Below are positions 1-8,072 of a stretch of DNA of 64,000 nucleotides, in pieces. The translations under genes were made by a program, and so were the position numbers. Each line of letters opens with the position of its first letter. The stretch's first letter is position 1. The stretch comes from Burkholderia cepacia (GTDB taxonomy: Bacteria > Pseudomonadota > Gammaproteobacteria > Burkholderiales > Burkholderiaceae): the NCBI RefSeq assembly GCF_001039005.1, contig NZ_LDWR01000027.1, positions 1 through 64,000 of the forward strand, in the 5' to 3' direction. The notes under the pieces were generated by a model, which worked only from the letters and a program-made list of their open reading frames with translations, searched no databases and was not told where the DNA came from.

Positions 1-1502
1 GTCTCGGGAGAAACAACGGATACTTCTACGCGAATGCAAAGGCGTGGGGCTTCTATTCGCCCGACTCGGGTCAAGTCGAGTTTACGTTCGCTGATCGCGT
101 GCTGAAGATTGACGGCAAGACCGTGTGGTATGCAGGCAACGTCGATCCCTTCGATAAGGCGCGCGGTGGACGCATCGATGCTGACGTAAGCACGAAATCA
201 CTGACGGTCGACTCAGGCGCGAACGCATTTGCGACCCTCTATTTCGGTGATGGTGGCAAACGCCGCTGGACCGTCTACAAGAGCGATAACGCGGCGGGTA
301 ATCTGATGGTGTCAGCGTGGAGCGATGACGGCACGACGCAGACGACGGCGCTATCGCTGGATCGTGTATCGCGGATGCTACGTCTTTTCGGGCGTATGGT
401 CGTTGGGAACGGGGCCGACGACGGAGCTAGTGCGATGCAAGTCACGGGTGATATCGCGATTTCTAACGGGACGATCAAGATCGCCGGTGGTGTGGTTTGG
501 CATACCGGCAATCTGGTGCCGCTGGACATGAACAATGGCGGCACGCTCAAGGGGCCGCTTTGGCTTGCGCCGAGTGCACGCATTTTCCTGTCGGAAGGCA
601 CGCCACAGAATCCGTCGCTGACGTTTAACAATGAGGGTGCAGCAGATACCGGCCTGTATCACTACGCGGACGGTGCTTTTGGCGTGACCTGTGACGGCAG
701 GGTTACGGTTCGATTCACGGCAGACAAGGGCACGATCTTTGATCGTGCCGTGCAAGTTCCGACGCCGGCGGCAGGCGACAGATCGAATAACGCCGCGTCG
801 ACGGCATTCGTGGTTGACGCGATCGCATCGGCGGCGATCGGCCAGATCATTTTCGAGGTGCGAAACAGTGTCCGGGCGGGCTGTCTGAAGCTGGACGGCG
901 CTGTGCTAAAGCGAGTTGACTATCCGCAGCTCTGGGCGTACGCGCAGGCAAGTGGTGCGCTTGCAACAGAAAAGGATTGGGCTGCTGGTTGGTGGGCGTG
1001 CTTCTCGATCGGCGACGGGGAGACGACATTCCGCATTCCCGAGTTTCGGGGCGAAGGTATCCGGTGTGCTGACGGCGGGCGTGGTGTCGATGCTGGTCGG
1101 GGTGTCGGTTCTTGGCAGGACAGTCAGAACCGATCTCACGCACACGGCGCCTCATCAAGTGATGCTGGGGACCACTCGCACGAAGCATGGGCCGAAGGAA
1201 ATGGCTGGCACGGACACGGCGTTTCGCAACAGCCCCACTCGCACGGGTTCGGTCTCGGTTCGAACGGTGCGTTTTCGACGAGCACCGGACGTGGTTACGG
1301 TATGGACAACGGTCGTGCGAACAACTTGGGTACGGATGGCGCAACGATCCCGATCGGTATAGACGGAAGCGGGACGCATACGCACGCCATTGGTGTCCGC
1401 GGTGTGGGTGGTCACGCCCACGCGATCAGCGTCGCGGCTGACGGTGGTGCGGAAGCACGTATGCGCAACGTCGCCGTGCTCGCCATGATCCGAGCATATT
1501 AA
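1..1502 (+). CDS. Tail fibre protein (P2 gpH-like), 5' truncated by the window
   Basis: This is the receptor-binding fibre of the contractile tail. The frame is open from base 3 without a convincing start, so the gene begins before the window; the GTG at 99 is probably internal. Fibre-type repeats of the form W(Y/H)xGNxxPxD occur twice (near bases 127-150 and 500-530). The region from about 830 onward, with its IPEFRGE motif, resembles a collar-like fibre tip. The last ~130 residues are Gly-rich and carry six H-x-H motifs (HAH, HSH, HGH, HSH, HTH, HAH), the kind of motif that binds iron in the T4 gp37 tip. It is followed 15 bases later by its assembly protein. The fibre assignment is firm; the receptor is unknown. 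Confidence 0.88.
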   Translation, partial: LGRNNGYFYANAKAWGFYSPDSGQVEFTFADRVLKIDGKTVWYAGNVDPFDKARGGRIDADVSTKSLTVDSGANAFATLYFGDGGKRRWTVYKSDNAAGNLMVSAWSDDGTTQTTALSLDRVSRMLRLFGRMVVGNGADDGASAMQVTGDIAISNGTIKIAGGVVWHTGNLVPLDMNNGGTLKGPLWLAPSARIFLSEGTPQNPSLTFNNEGAADTGLYHYADGAFGVTCDGRVTVRFTADKGTIFDRAVQVPTPAAGDRSNNAASTAFVVDAIASAAIGQIIFEVRNSVRAGCLKLDGAVLKRVDYPQLWAYAQASGALATEKDWAAGWWACFSIGDGETTFRIPEFRGEGIRCADGGRGVDAGRGVGSWQDSQNRSHAHGASSSDAGDHSHEAWAEGNGWHGHGVSQQPHSHGFGLGSNGAFSTSTGRGYGMDNGRANNLGTDGATIPIGIDGSGTHTHAIGVRGVGGHAHAISVAADGGAEARMRNVAVLAMIRAY

Positions 1503-1517
1503 TTCGAGAGGTAGAGC

Positions 1518-2297
1518 ATGCTTTGCAACCAATACGATAGTTTGACCGGGCAGTACGTCGTGAGCTTTCTTGCCGATGTCGATCCGATGAATTCGAGCCG
1601 CTTTCTGGTCCCTGCATTCTGTACGTTTGAACCGCTGCCTGAGCGTGAGCCGCGCACCTGGCCGTTCTGGCGTGACGAAAAATGGAAGATGCTGCCCGAC
1701 TATCGCGGCGTGCGCCTTTATCGAACGGAGTCAGGTGTGGCGGCGGAAATTACCGTGGCGGGTGTGACGCCCGACGACGCGGGACTGACCGAGAAACCGC
1801 GTCCGTCCGATACGCACGTTTGGCGGGATGGGACGTGGGCCGTCGACGAGAAGATCGTCGCGGACCGCGCGCGTGAGTCAGCGATGAATGACTTCTTTGC
1901 GCGACTTGAAAATGCCCGTCAGCAGAATCGCGGCAAATCGGACGCGCGGATGACGGGGCGGCTGTCGGATCTCGAAGAAGCGACGTTCGACGCGTGGGCT
2001 GACTATCAGGTCGCGCTGGTGCGGGTCGTCGAGTCGCCGACTTTCCCGGTGGAGATCACGTGGCCGGCCGAACCCAATCCGGCCGCGATTCTCGCGAAGG
2101 TCGAGGCAGCGCGAGCGGAGAAAGCAGCTCGTGAAGCCGAAGAAGCCGCGCAGCGTGCGGCTGCGGAGAAGCAGGCCGAAGCGGATCGAGCTGCGGCCGA
2201 GGCGGAAATGCAGCGTCGGGCTGAAGGCTCGGCCGCGACCGACATCGTCGCCGATCCGGAGCAACCGAAGGCACCCGATACGCCCGCCAAAAAGTAA
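1518..2297 (+). CDS. Tail fibre assembly protein (P2 gpG / Caudo_TAP-like)
   Basis: This 259-residue protein lies directly downstream of the fibre, the usual place for the chaperone that helps fold and attach fibres. Residues about 120-180 carry the family signature: a Lys/Arg-rich helix, then YQVALVRV, a FPVEITWP stretch and a proline-rich turn. The C-terminal ~70 residues are an Ala/Glu/Arg coiled coil ending in an acidic, Pro-rich tail. Homologous chaperones are usually shorter, so the coiled-coil tail is an extension. The start follows GAGAGGTAGAG. A rho-independent terminator at 2341 ends this transcript or attenuates it before the sheath gene. Confidence 0.75.
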   Translation: MLCNQYDSLTGQYVVSFLADVDPMNSSRFLVPAFCTFEPLPEREPRTWPFWRDEKWKMLPDYRGVRLYRTESGVAAEITVAGVTPDDAGLTEKPRPSDTHVWRDGTWAVDEKIVADRARESAMNDFFARLENARQQNRGKSDARMTGRLSDLEEATFDAWADYQVALVRVVESPTFPVEITWPAEPNPAAILAKVEAARAEKAAREAEEAAQRAAAEKQAEADRAAAEAEMQRRAEGSAATDIVADPEQPKAPDTPAKK

Positions 2298-2340
2298 CTT
2301 TGCCGACGCCGCATGTGTTGCTGGCGTCGTTTCGTTTCAA

Positions 2341-2366
2341 GCCGCTCCGATGAGCGGCTTTTTTTA
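2341..2366 (+). terminator. Intrinsic terminator between fibre assembly gene and sheath gene
   Basis: The stem GCCGCTC/GAGCGGC with loop CGAT is followed by seven T residues. It lies 16 bases upstream of the sheath start, so it may act as an attenuator inside the late operon. Confidence 0.8.
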
Positions 2367-2381
2367 TATCCGGAGATCCGC

Positions 2382-3551
2382 ATGGCAGCGACTTCTTTCT
2401 TTCACGGCATCACGACGACGATCGTCGATAGCGGCCCGCGCACGATTGCGGTGCCGTCGTCGTCGGTCGTTGGCATGGCCGACACTTACACGCCCGGGCC
2501 TGATCTGGCGCAGCCGAATGTCCCGGTGCAATTGACCAGCCACGGCGAAGCGGTGCGTGCGTTCGGGGAGAACAGCGCGATCGCACGGGCTGCCCGCGCA
2601 ATCTATGCGCAGAGCAGCGCGATTGTGATCGCGGTTGGCGTGCCCGCAGTGACCGATGCGGCGCAGCTCACGTCGGCGATCATCGGTGGTGTGTCGGCCG
2701 GTGGCGCACGCACCGGCATGCAGGCGCTGCTCGACGCGAAGTCGCGTTTCAACGCACAGCCGCGTCTGCTGGTCGCACCTGGGCACACGTCCAAGCAGCC
2801 GGTCGCGACGGCGGCGGACGCGCTCGCCGGCAAGCTGCGCGCGATGGCTGTGATCGACGGCCCGAACGTCGACGACGAGGCGGCGATTGCATACGCGAGG
2901 AATTTCGGCAGCAAGCGCCTGTACATGGTCGACCCCGGCGCGAAGGCATGGAACAACGCGACGAACAGCGAGATTTCGCTGCCGGCGTCGACGTACGCAG
3001 CGGGTCTGTTCTGTCAGACCGACGCGAAGATCGGCTTCTGGGCGTCGCCGTCGAACAAGGAGATCGTCGAGATCACGGGCACGGGACGGCCGATCGAATA
3101 CCTCGACGGCGACGAGACGTGCCGCGCGAACCTGCTCAACAACGCGAACATCACGACGATCATTCGCGACGGCGGGTTCCGCTTGTGGGGGAACCGCACG
3201 CTGTCGGCCGACCCGAAGTGGAAGTTCGTCACGCGCGTGCGCACGCTCGACATCGTCATGGACGCTGTGCAGGCCGGTCACAAGTGGGCGGTCGATCGCG
3301 GCATCACGGCGACGTACGTCAGCGACGTGACTGAAGGGCTGCAGGCGTTTATGCGTGATCTGAAGCGTCAGGGCGCGTTGATCAACTTCGAGGTCTATCC
3401 GGACCCGCTGCTGAACACGGCGAGCCAGCTCGAAGACGGCAAGGTGTACTGGAACATCCGATTCACGGATGTCCCGCCGGCCGAAAACCCGATTTTCCGC
3501 TTCGAGGTCACGAATCAGTGGCTGACCGAAGTGCTGGACAACCAGATCTAA
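2382..3551 (+). CDS. Contractile tail sheath protein (P2 FI-like)
   Basis: This 389-residue protein forms the outer contractile sheath around the tail tube. Its N-terminus (FHGITTTIVDSGPRTI) and C-terminal part (LEDGKVYWNIRFTDVPPAENPIFRFEV) are typical of P2-type sheaths, as is the length. The ATG at 2382 is chosen because it follows GGAGATCCGC; an in-frame start at 2313 would run through the terminator at 2341. The tube gene follows after 10 bases. Myophage tails, tailocins and T6SS share this fold, but the gene order identifies the P2 family. Confidence 0.93.
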   Translation: MAATSFFHGITTTIVDSGPRTIAVPSSSVVGMADTYTPGPDLAQPNVPVQLTSHGEAVRAFGENSAIARAARAIYAQSSAIVIAVGVPAVTDAAQLTSAIIGGVSAGGARTGMQALLDAKSRFNAQPRLLVAPGHTSKQPVATAADALAGKLRAMAVIDGPNVDDEAAIAYARNFGSKRLYMVDPGAKAWNNATNSEISLPASTYAAGLFCQTDAKIGFWASPSNKEIVEITGTGRPIEYLDGDETCRANLLNNANITTIIRDGGFRLWGNRTLSADPKWKFVTRVRTLDIVMDAVQAGHKWAVDRGITATYVSDVTEGLQAFMRDLKRQGALINFEVYPDPLLNTASQLEDGKVYWNIRFTDVPPAENPIFRFEVTNQWLTEVLDNQI

Positions 3552-3561
3552 GGGAGGAACG

Positions 3562-4065
3562 ATGATTCCGGAAACACTGCACAACTGCAATGCGTTCATC
3601 GATGGGCGCGGATACGCGGGCCGCGCAACGAGCATGACGCCGCCGAAGTTGAAGATCAAGACGGACGACTTCCGCGCGGGTGGCATGGATGGCACGACGA
3701 AGGTCGATCAGGGCATGGAAGCGCTCGATGCATCGTTTGCGATGTCGACGATGGACTACGAAGTGCTGCGCTTCTTCGGGCTGGTCGATCAGGGCGCGTT
3801 TAACGGCGTCTTTCGCGCGGTGTTCATGGACCGCAGCGGCAAGGCGAAGAGCGTCGCCGTGTATCTGCGCGGCATGATGTACGAAGTCGATCCGGGCGAA
3901 TGGAAGCCCGGCGACAAGGTCGACGCGAAGTTCAGCGTGTCGTGCGACTACTACAAGCTGGAAGTCGCCGGTGCGATCGTGCACGAGATCGATATCTTCG
4001 CGTGCAAGCGCGTGATCAACGGTGTCGATCAGCTCGCCGAAGTGCGCAAGGGTCTCGGCATGTAA
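3562..4065 (+). CDS. Major tail tube protein (P2 FII-like)
   Basis: This 167-residue protein polymerises into the inner tube that the sheath drives through the target envelope. The start has a strong GGGAGG site. Length, the N-terminal IPETLHNCNAFIDGRGYAG-type motif and its position right after the sheath fit FII. The sheath and tube genes are bracketed by terminators at 2341 and 4122 and could form a separately dosed unit, matching the need for many copies of both. Confidence 0.92.
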   Translation: MIPETLHNCNAFIDGRGYAGRATSMTPPKLKIKTDDFRAGGMDGTTKVDQGMEALDASFAMSTMDYEVLRFFGLVDQGAFNGVFRAVFMDRSGKAKSVAVYLRGMMYEVDPGEWKPGDKVDAKFSVSCDYYKLEVAGAIVHEIDIFACKRVINGVDQLAEVRKGLGM

Positions 4066-4121
4066 GTGCCTCGCGTTCGTCATTCGACGGACATGTAGCA
4101 AAGCTACTTTGTTTAATCAAT

Positions 4122-4146
4122 GGCGAGCCGACGGCTCGCCATTTTT
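4122..4146 (+). terminator. Intrinsic terminator between tube gene and gpE
   Basis: A perfect 8-base stem GGCGAGCC/GGCTCGCC with a GAC loop is followed by ATTTTT. It lies 57 bases after the tube stop and 17 bases before the gpE start, so partial read-through would lower expression of the assembly proteins relative to sheath and tube. Confidence 0.8.
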
Positions 4147-4162
4147 CGTTTCAGGAACCGTC

Positions 4163-4465
4163 ATGGAAAAAGTTTCGATCAAGCTCGACTATCCGATCCA
4201 CCTCAACGGCGTCGAGTGCGACACCTTCACGATGCGCCGACCGAAGGTGCGCGACATGCGCGGTGCGCAGAAGCTCGCGCCGAACGATACCGAGGAACAG
4301 GAACTGATCCTGTTCGCGTCGCTCGCCGACATCGCACCGAGCGATCTCGACGCGATGGATATGGCCGATTACGAGCGCGTGCAAGACGCGTACTACTCTT
4401 TTCGACCCGTACGCAAAGCTGGACCGAAAGACGCTCAAGGCACTGGCGAAACGGCTGGTGCGTGA
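4163..4465 (+). CDS. Tail assembly protein gpE
   Basis: This 100-residue protein is the short product of the P2-type E/E' pair, a chaperone for the tape measure. The start MEKVSIKLDYP follows TCAGGAACCGTC. A start at 4022 in the same frame would place the terminator inside the coding region and is rejected. The last 20 residues, after the slippery site at 4397, are Gly/Ala/Lys-rich without clear structure, as expected for the unshifted product. It lies immediately upstream of the tape measure gene. Confidence 0.85.
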   Translation: MEKVSIKLDYPIHLNGVECDTFTMRRPKVRDMRGAQKLAPNDTEEQELILFASLADIAPSDLDAMDMADYERVQDAYYSFRPVRKAGPKDAQGTGETAGA

Positions 4466-4535
4466 ATACAGCATGTCGCCGACATCGATCGACGAGATGA
4501 CGGTCGACGACATGCTCTGGTGGCTGACGGATTGA
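4163..4535 (+). CDS. gpE+E' frameshift extension product
   Basis: Reading gpE to codon 80 (TTT at 4400-4402) and continuing at GAC 4404 gives a 123-residue protein ending in DDMLWWLTD, with stop TGA at 4533. The extension (positions 4404-4532) is a good helical protein with no independent start signal and ends 10 bases before the tape measure gene. P2 makes gpE+E' by -1 slippage at a T-run. Here the second frame is reached only by a +1 (or -2) shift. That an E+E' product exists is established for the family; the direction of the shift is read from the sequence; its use in vivo is inferred. Confidence 0.7.
4397..4405 (+). other. Probable programmed +1 ribosomal frameshift site TCT TTT CGA
   Basis: In the gpE frame the codons are TCT TTT CGA. 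If the P-site Phe-tRNA on TTT (4400-4402) slips forward one base to TTC (4401-4403), translation continues with GAC at 4404 in the E' frame. The motif resembles UCC UUU CGU, the +1 site of influenza A PA-X. Confidence 0.6.
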
Positions 4536-4545
4536 GGGGGCCGGG

Positions 4546-6993
4546 ATGGCGAAAGATTTAGCGCTTGGGATCGTGATCGGCGGTGCCGTCTCGGCGACGT
4601 TCGGGAAAGCGATCTCCGACACGTCGTCGAAGATCGACGCGATGAAGAAGCGGGCGAACGACTCGCGGCTCTGGCAGCGCCAGATCGGCGAGACGATGCG
4701 GCTGCAGGATGAGTTCCGCCGGCTGCATTTGGCGGGCGACAGCGCGGCGGATGGCATCCGTCGCAAGCTCGACAGCAATTTGAAGTCGCTGCGAGATGCC
4801 GGCATCGAGGTCGGCCGGCTCGATCGCGCGTATGCGCAGCTCGGGCGGACCGCTCGCGGGCTGGATCTGAAGGTGACCGGGCGCGAACGCATGACGGCCG
4901 GGCAAGAGGCCGGACGTGGCGTGATCGGCGATGTGGTGAAAGTGGCGGGGGCGGTTGCGGTGCCTGCGACGATCGCCGCGAACTATCAGGCGATCATTCG
5001 CGACATCGCGCTCAAGGCCGGTATCGCCCGTACGCAGGAAGAGGCGGCGATGGGTTCGCGTATCCGGCGCGATGCAGGGTCGAACGGGATCGGTCGCAAC
5101 GAGCTGGCCGAGGCCGTCAACCAGATGGTTGCAGGCGGCATGGATCTCGATCGCGCGCTCAACTTCGCGCCCCTGGTTGCAAAGTTCTCGATCGGTCAGG
5201 GTGCGACGACGGTCGAGACCGCGAAGATGATCCAAGCGTTGCAGCAGAACGCCGAGATCGTCGACCCGCAGCAGATGTCGAAGGCACTCGAAGCGATCGC
5301 GTATCTCGGCAAGGAGGGGTCGTTCGAGTCTGTCGACATGGCGCGGTGGTTCCCGGTGCTGCTCGCCGAAATGAAGAAGGTCGGCATCACGGGGCAGGAT
5401 TCGGTGACGCAGCTCGGGGCGATGCTCCAGGTGCAGATGAAGACGGCCGGCAGCTCGGACGAGGCGGCGAACAACCTCAAAAACTGGTTCTCGAAGATCG
5501 GCTCCGGCGAGACCGAACGCAACTATGCGAAGGCCGGCGTCGACTATCAGGGAAAGATGCGCGAGGCGATCGGCAAGGGCTGGTCGACGCTGGAGGCGTC
5601 GTTCGTGCTCGCCCGCGCGTACATCGAGCGTGCCGACCCGGCCAAGGCGAAGCAACTCGCGGCTGCGGCGAAGCAGTTCAATTCCGAAATGGACCCGGCC
5701 AAGCGTCAGACGCAGATGGCCGCATTCGCCGAGACGATGAAGACCGGCGACCTGTTCAACGACATGCAGGTCAAGGCGGCGCTGACGGCATACATGCAGA
5801 ACGCCGAGCTGTATTCGAACCTGAAGCGCAACGCGCAGCAGGCGAGCGGTGAGATCGAGAAGGATCTGGAGGCGCGTCGCGAGACGTCCAAGCAGATCTG
5901 GAGCGAGGTAGGGCAGCAATGGGACGACGCGATGCGCAGCATCGGCGACGCCCTGCGTCCCGTCACCGATCGCGTTGGCGAGGCGGCGAAGGGAGCCGGG
6001 AGCGGCATTCAGTCCGCAGCAGATAGCGCTCCGAAGGCGACCGCTGCTGTTGTCGGCGTCGCCGGCACGGTGCTTGCGGTGCGCGGAGCAAAGGCACTTT
6101 GGAGCATCGGTCGCGGCATGTTCGATTTCGCGCGCGGCACGCTGCTGGCGCGGGGTGCGGGGCGTGCCGGTAGTGCGGGCGGCGCAGGGGGCGCAGTCGG
6201 GCGTGCGCTGGACGCGCTCGGTGGGGTTGCCGGTGCTGTTGGTGGTGTGCAGCAGGTGTTTGTCGTGAACATGCCCGGTGGTGGGGGCGATGGTGGCGGG
6301 TTTGGCGATCCGGGGAGCGGTGGGCGTGCGAGTCGAGCCGGTCGAGCCGCGCGTCGTGCGGCAGCTCGTGGCGGGCGGTTCGGGAGGATTGGCAGGATCT
6401 TCAGTGCGGGGCGTTCGCTTTTCGGTCGGGTTGCGCCGTACGCCGGAAAACTGGCCTTGGGGGCGACGGTGCTGAAGTTCGGACTGGCGGCACGCGAGGC
6501 GTACGCCGTCGCGTCGAGCACGGATACGAACGATCGGAAGGCAAGCCGCTTTGCGGGTATCGCCGGCAGTCTCGCGGGTGGGGTGATCGGCGCGAAGGTC
6601 GGGGCGACGATCGGGATGCTTGGTGGCCCGATCGGCTCGGCCATCGTGGGTGTCATTGGTGGAGCGGTTGGTACGTTTGTTGGCGAAAAGGCATTCAGTG
6701 CCATCGCGAGCAAGCTCCTGAACAAGAAGCCGGACGAGACGCCCGCGAATGTCGAGGCGGTCGCCAAGGCGGCGAAGGCGGCAGAGAGTCCGGCGGCAGA
6801 TGCTCGTTTCGGGCCGCGTATCGATCAGAAGAACACGTTCGCGCCGGTCTTCAACGTGAAGATCGAAGCGAGCGATACCGACATGGCTAACAAGTTCCTC
6901 GCGCAGGTCAGTCCGCAGTTGACGCGGATGATGGAGGAGCAGCAACGCAAGGCGAACAGCCGGACAGCAATGTTCGACTCGCCACATATGTAA
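4546..6993 (+). CDS. Tail tape measure protein (P2 gpT-like)
   Basis: This 815-residue protein sets tail length and occupies the tube lumen. Its length is close to that of P2 gpT, so a P2-sized tail is expected. The N-terminal ~130 residues form a basic coiled coil. A tape measure core domain spans about residues 140-400 (AEAVNQMVAGGMDLDRALNFAP, AKMIQALQQNAEIVDPQQ). About residues 490-730 are Ala/Gly-rich with hydrophobic segments (AGTVLAVRGA, IAGSLAGGVIGAKVGATIGMLGGPIGSAIVG), as expected for a protein released into the target membrane. The start follows GAGGGGGCCGGG. Confidence 0.93.
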   Translation: MAKDLALGIVIGGAVSATFGKAISDTSSKIDAMKKRANDSRLWQRQIGETMRLQDEFRRLHLAGDSAADGIRRKLDSNLKSLRDAGIEVGRLDRAYAQLGRTARGLDLKVTGRERMTAGQEAGRGVIGDVVKVAGAVAVPATIAANYQAIIRDIALKAGIARTQEEAAMGSRIRRDAGSNGIGRNELAEAVNQMVAGGMDLDRALNFAPLVAKFSIGQGATTVETAKMIQALQQNAEIVDPQQMSKALEAIAYLGKEGSFESVDMARWFPVLLAEMKKVGITGQDSVTQLGAMLQVQMKTAGSSDEAANNLKNWFSKIGSGETERNYAKAGVDYQGKMREAIGKGWSTLEASFVLARAYIERADPAKAKQLAAAAKQFNSEMDPAKRQTQMAAFAETMKTGDLFNDMQVKAALTAYMQNAELYSNLKRNAQQASGEIEKDLEARRETSKQIWSEVGQQWDDAMRSIGDALRPVTDRVGEAAKGAGSGIQSAADSAPKATAAVVGVAGTVLAVRGAKALWSIGRGMFDFARGTLLARGAGRAGSAGGAGGAVGRALDALGGVAGAVGGVQQVFVVNMPGGGGDGGGFGDPGSGGRASRAGRAARRAAARGGRFGRIGRIFSAGRSLFGRVAPYAGKLALGATVLKFGLAAREAYAVASSTDTNDRKASRFAGIAGSLAGGVIGAKVGATIGMLGGPIGSAIVGVIGGAVGTFVGEKAFSAIASKLLNKKPDETPANVEAVAKAAKAAESPAADARFGPRIDQKNTFAPVFNVKIEASDTDMANKFLAQVSPQLTRMMEEQQRKANSRTAMFDSPHM

Positions 6994-7003
6994 GGGAGGC
7001 TCT

Positions 7004-7882
7004 ATGGATGTGTTTCGACAGATCACGGGAGCAGCAACGCAGGCGGGGATCGCGACGGAGCGGGTGCGGCAGATGGTTCGCATCTTCGATCGGAACCGTG
7101 CGGCGAGCATGGCGACGGTAGACGTGCTGCAGCGTCTCGCGACCGGCAACCTGAGCAGTGCGGCCGAGCTGCTGACAGGCGCGACGAGCGCGCTGTCGGT
7201 GGCGTCGGATCTGTTTCCGCAGGTCGGCGCGATCGTGCGTAGCTTCAACGCGACACAGGCGTCGATAGGCTCGATTCTGAAGGCCGTCGACGGATCGAAT
7301 TTCCCCCTTGTGCGGGCCGCCGCCGACAGCGTCAAGTCTGCATTGGGCGGGGCGTGGAATCAGTTCAACGCGGCGGTTGGCCTGAAAGATTCGGCGGTGC
7401 TCGACGTGATCAAGTCGACGGGTGTCGGCTCGATGCTGTCGGGTCTGGTCGACGGTGCGTCGTCGAGCACGCCGCACCTGATGACGATGACGACGGATGC
7501 CGGCGACGCGTTCCACTTCAACCTGTCGACGGCGGCTCACGACAAGCTGCGACGGGCGACGCGGTATCGCGTCGCGTCCCAGGAGCGCCTGAATCGTCAG
7601 GAGGCGCTGCAGCCGGTCAGCGAGGGGGGCGAGACGATCACGTTGTCGGGCGTCGTGTTCCCGTCGCTCGGGGCCGGCACGAAGCAGATCAGTCGGCTCC
7701 GTGCAATCGGTGGCCGGATGAAGCCCGTGCAACTCACGACGGGCGACGGCGAAGTGCTCGGCCGCTGGCTGTTGCAGGCGATCGAGGAGGAACAGGACGC
7801 GCTGCTCGTGGACGGCATGCCGCGCAAACAAACATTCTCGGTGGAGTTCGGGCGCTATGGCGAAGACTTTAAGAACGTCTGA
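7004..7882 (+). CDS. Tail protein gpU with N-terminal extension
   Basis: Residues about 160-292 match P2-type gpU, a tail completion/baseplate-associated protein: MTMTTDAGDAFHF..., TITLSGVVFPS..., QLTTGDGEVLGRWLLQAIEEEQD and QTFSVEFGRYGED near the end. The first ~160 residues are Ala/Ser-rich and helical and are absent from P2 gpU, which is only about 160 residues long. The gene follows the tape measure by 10 bases with a GGGAGG site and overlaps the X gene by 26 bases. Confidence 0.8.
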   Translation: MDVFRQITGAATQAGIATERVRQMVRIFDRNRAASMATVDVLQRLATGNLSSAAELLTGATSALSVASDLFPQVGAIVRSFNATQASIGSILKAVDGSNFPLVRAAADSVKSALGGAWNQFNAAVGLKDSAVLDVIKSTGVGSMLSGLVDGASSSTPHLMTMTTDAGDAFHFNLSTAAHDKLRRATRYRVASQERLNRQEALQPVSEGGETITLSGVVFPSLGAGTKQISRLRAIGGRMKPVQLTTGDGEVLGRWLLQAIEEEQDALLVDGMPRKQTFSVEFGRYGEDFKNV

Positions 7883-8063
7883 CGGCGACGTGCTCGACAC
7901 GCTTTGCTATCGGTACTACGGGACGCTGCAGGGAACCGTCGAGGCGGTGTACGAGGCGAATCCGGGGCTGGCGAATCAACGGCAGCCGTTCGCGTCCGGT
8001 GTCGAGATCCTGATGCCGGATCTCGATGCGCCGCGTGTCGAGTCGGTCCAGCTTTGGACATAG
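7857..8063 (+). CDS. Tail protein X, LysM-like (P2 gpX)
   Basis: This 68-residue protein is essentially one LysM-type fold (SDGDVLDTLCYRYYG ... GVEILMPDL), which is the P2 gpX family. It starts inside the end of gpU, suggesting translational coupling. In P2 the X gene sits far away next to the lysis genes; here it lies between U and D as in R-type pyocins. Confidence 0.88.
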   Translation: MAKTLRTSDGDVLDTLCYRYYGTLQGTVEAVYEANPGLANQRQPFASGVEILMPDLDAPRVESVQLWT

Positions 8064-8072
8064 TGAGGGGCG

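Noticed and set aside
4120..4500. 126-residue frame overlapping gpE
   Set aside because: It begins inside the terminator at 4122 and is neither the gpE nor the E' frame.
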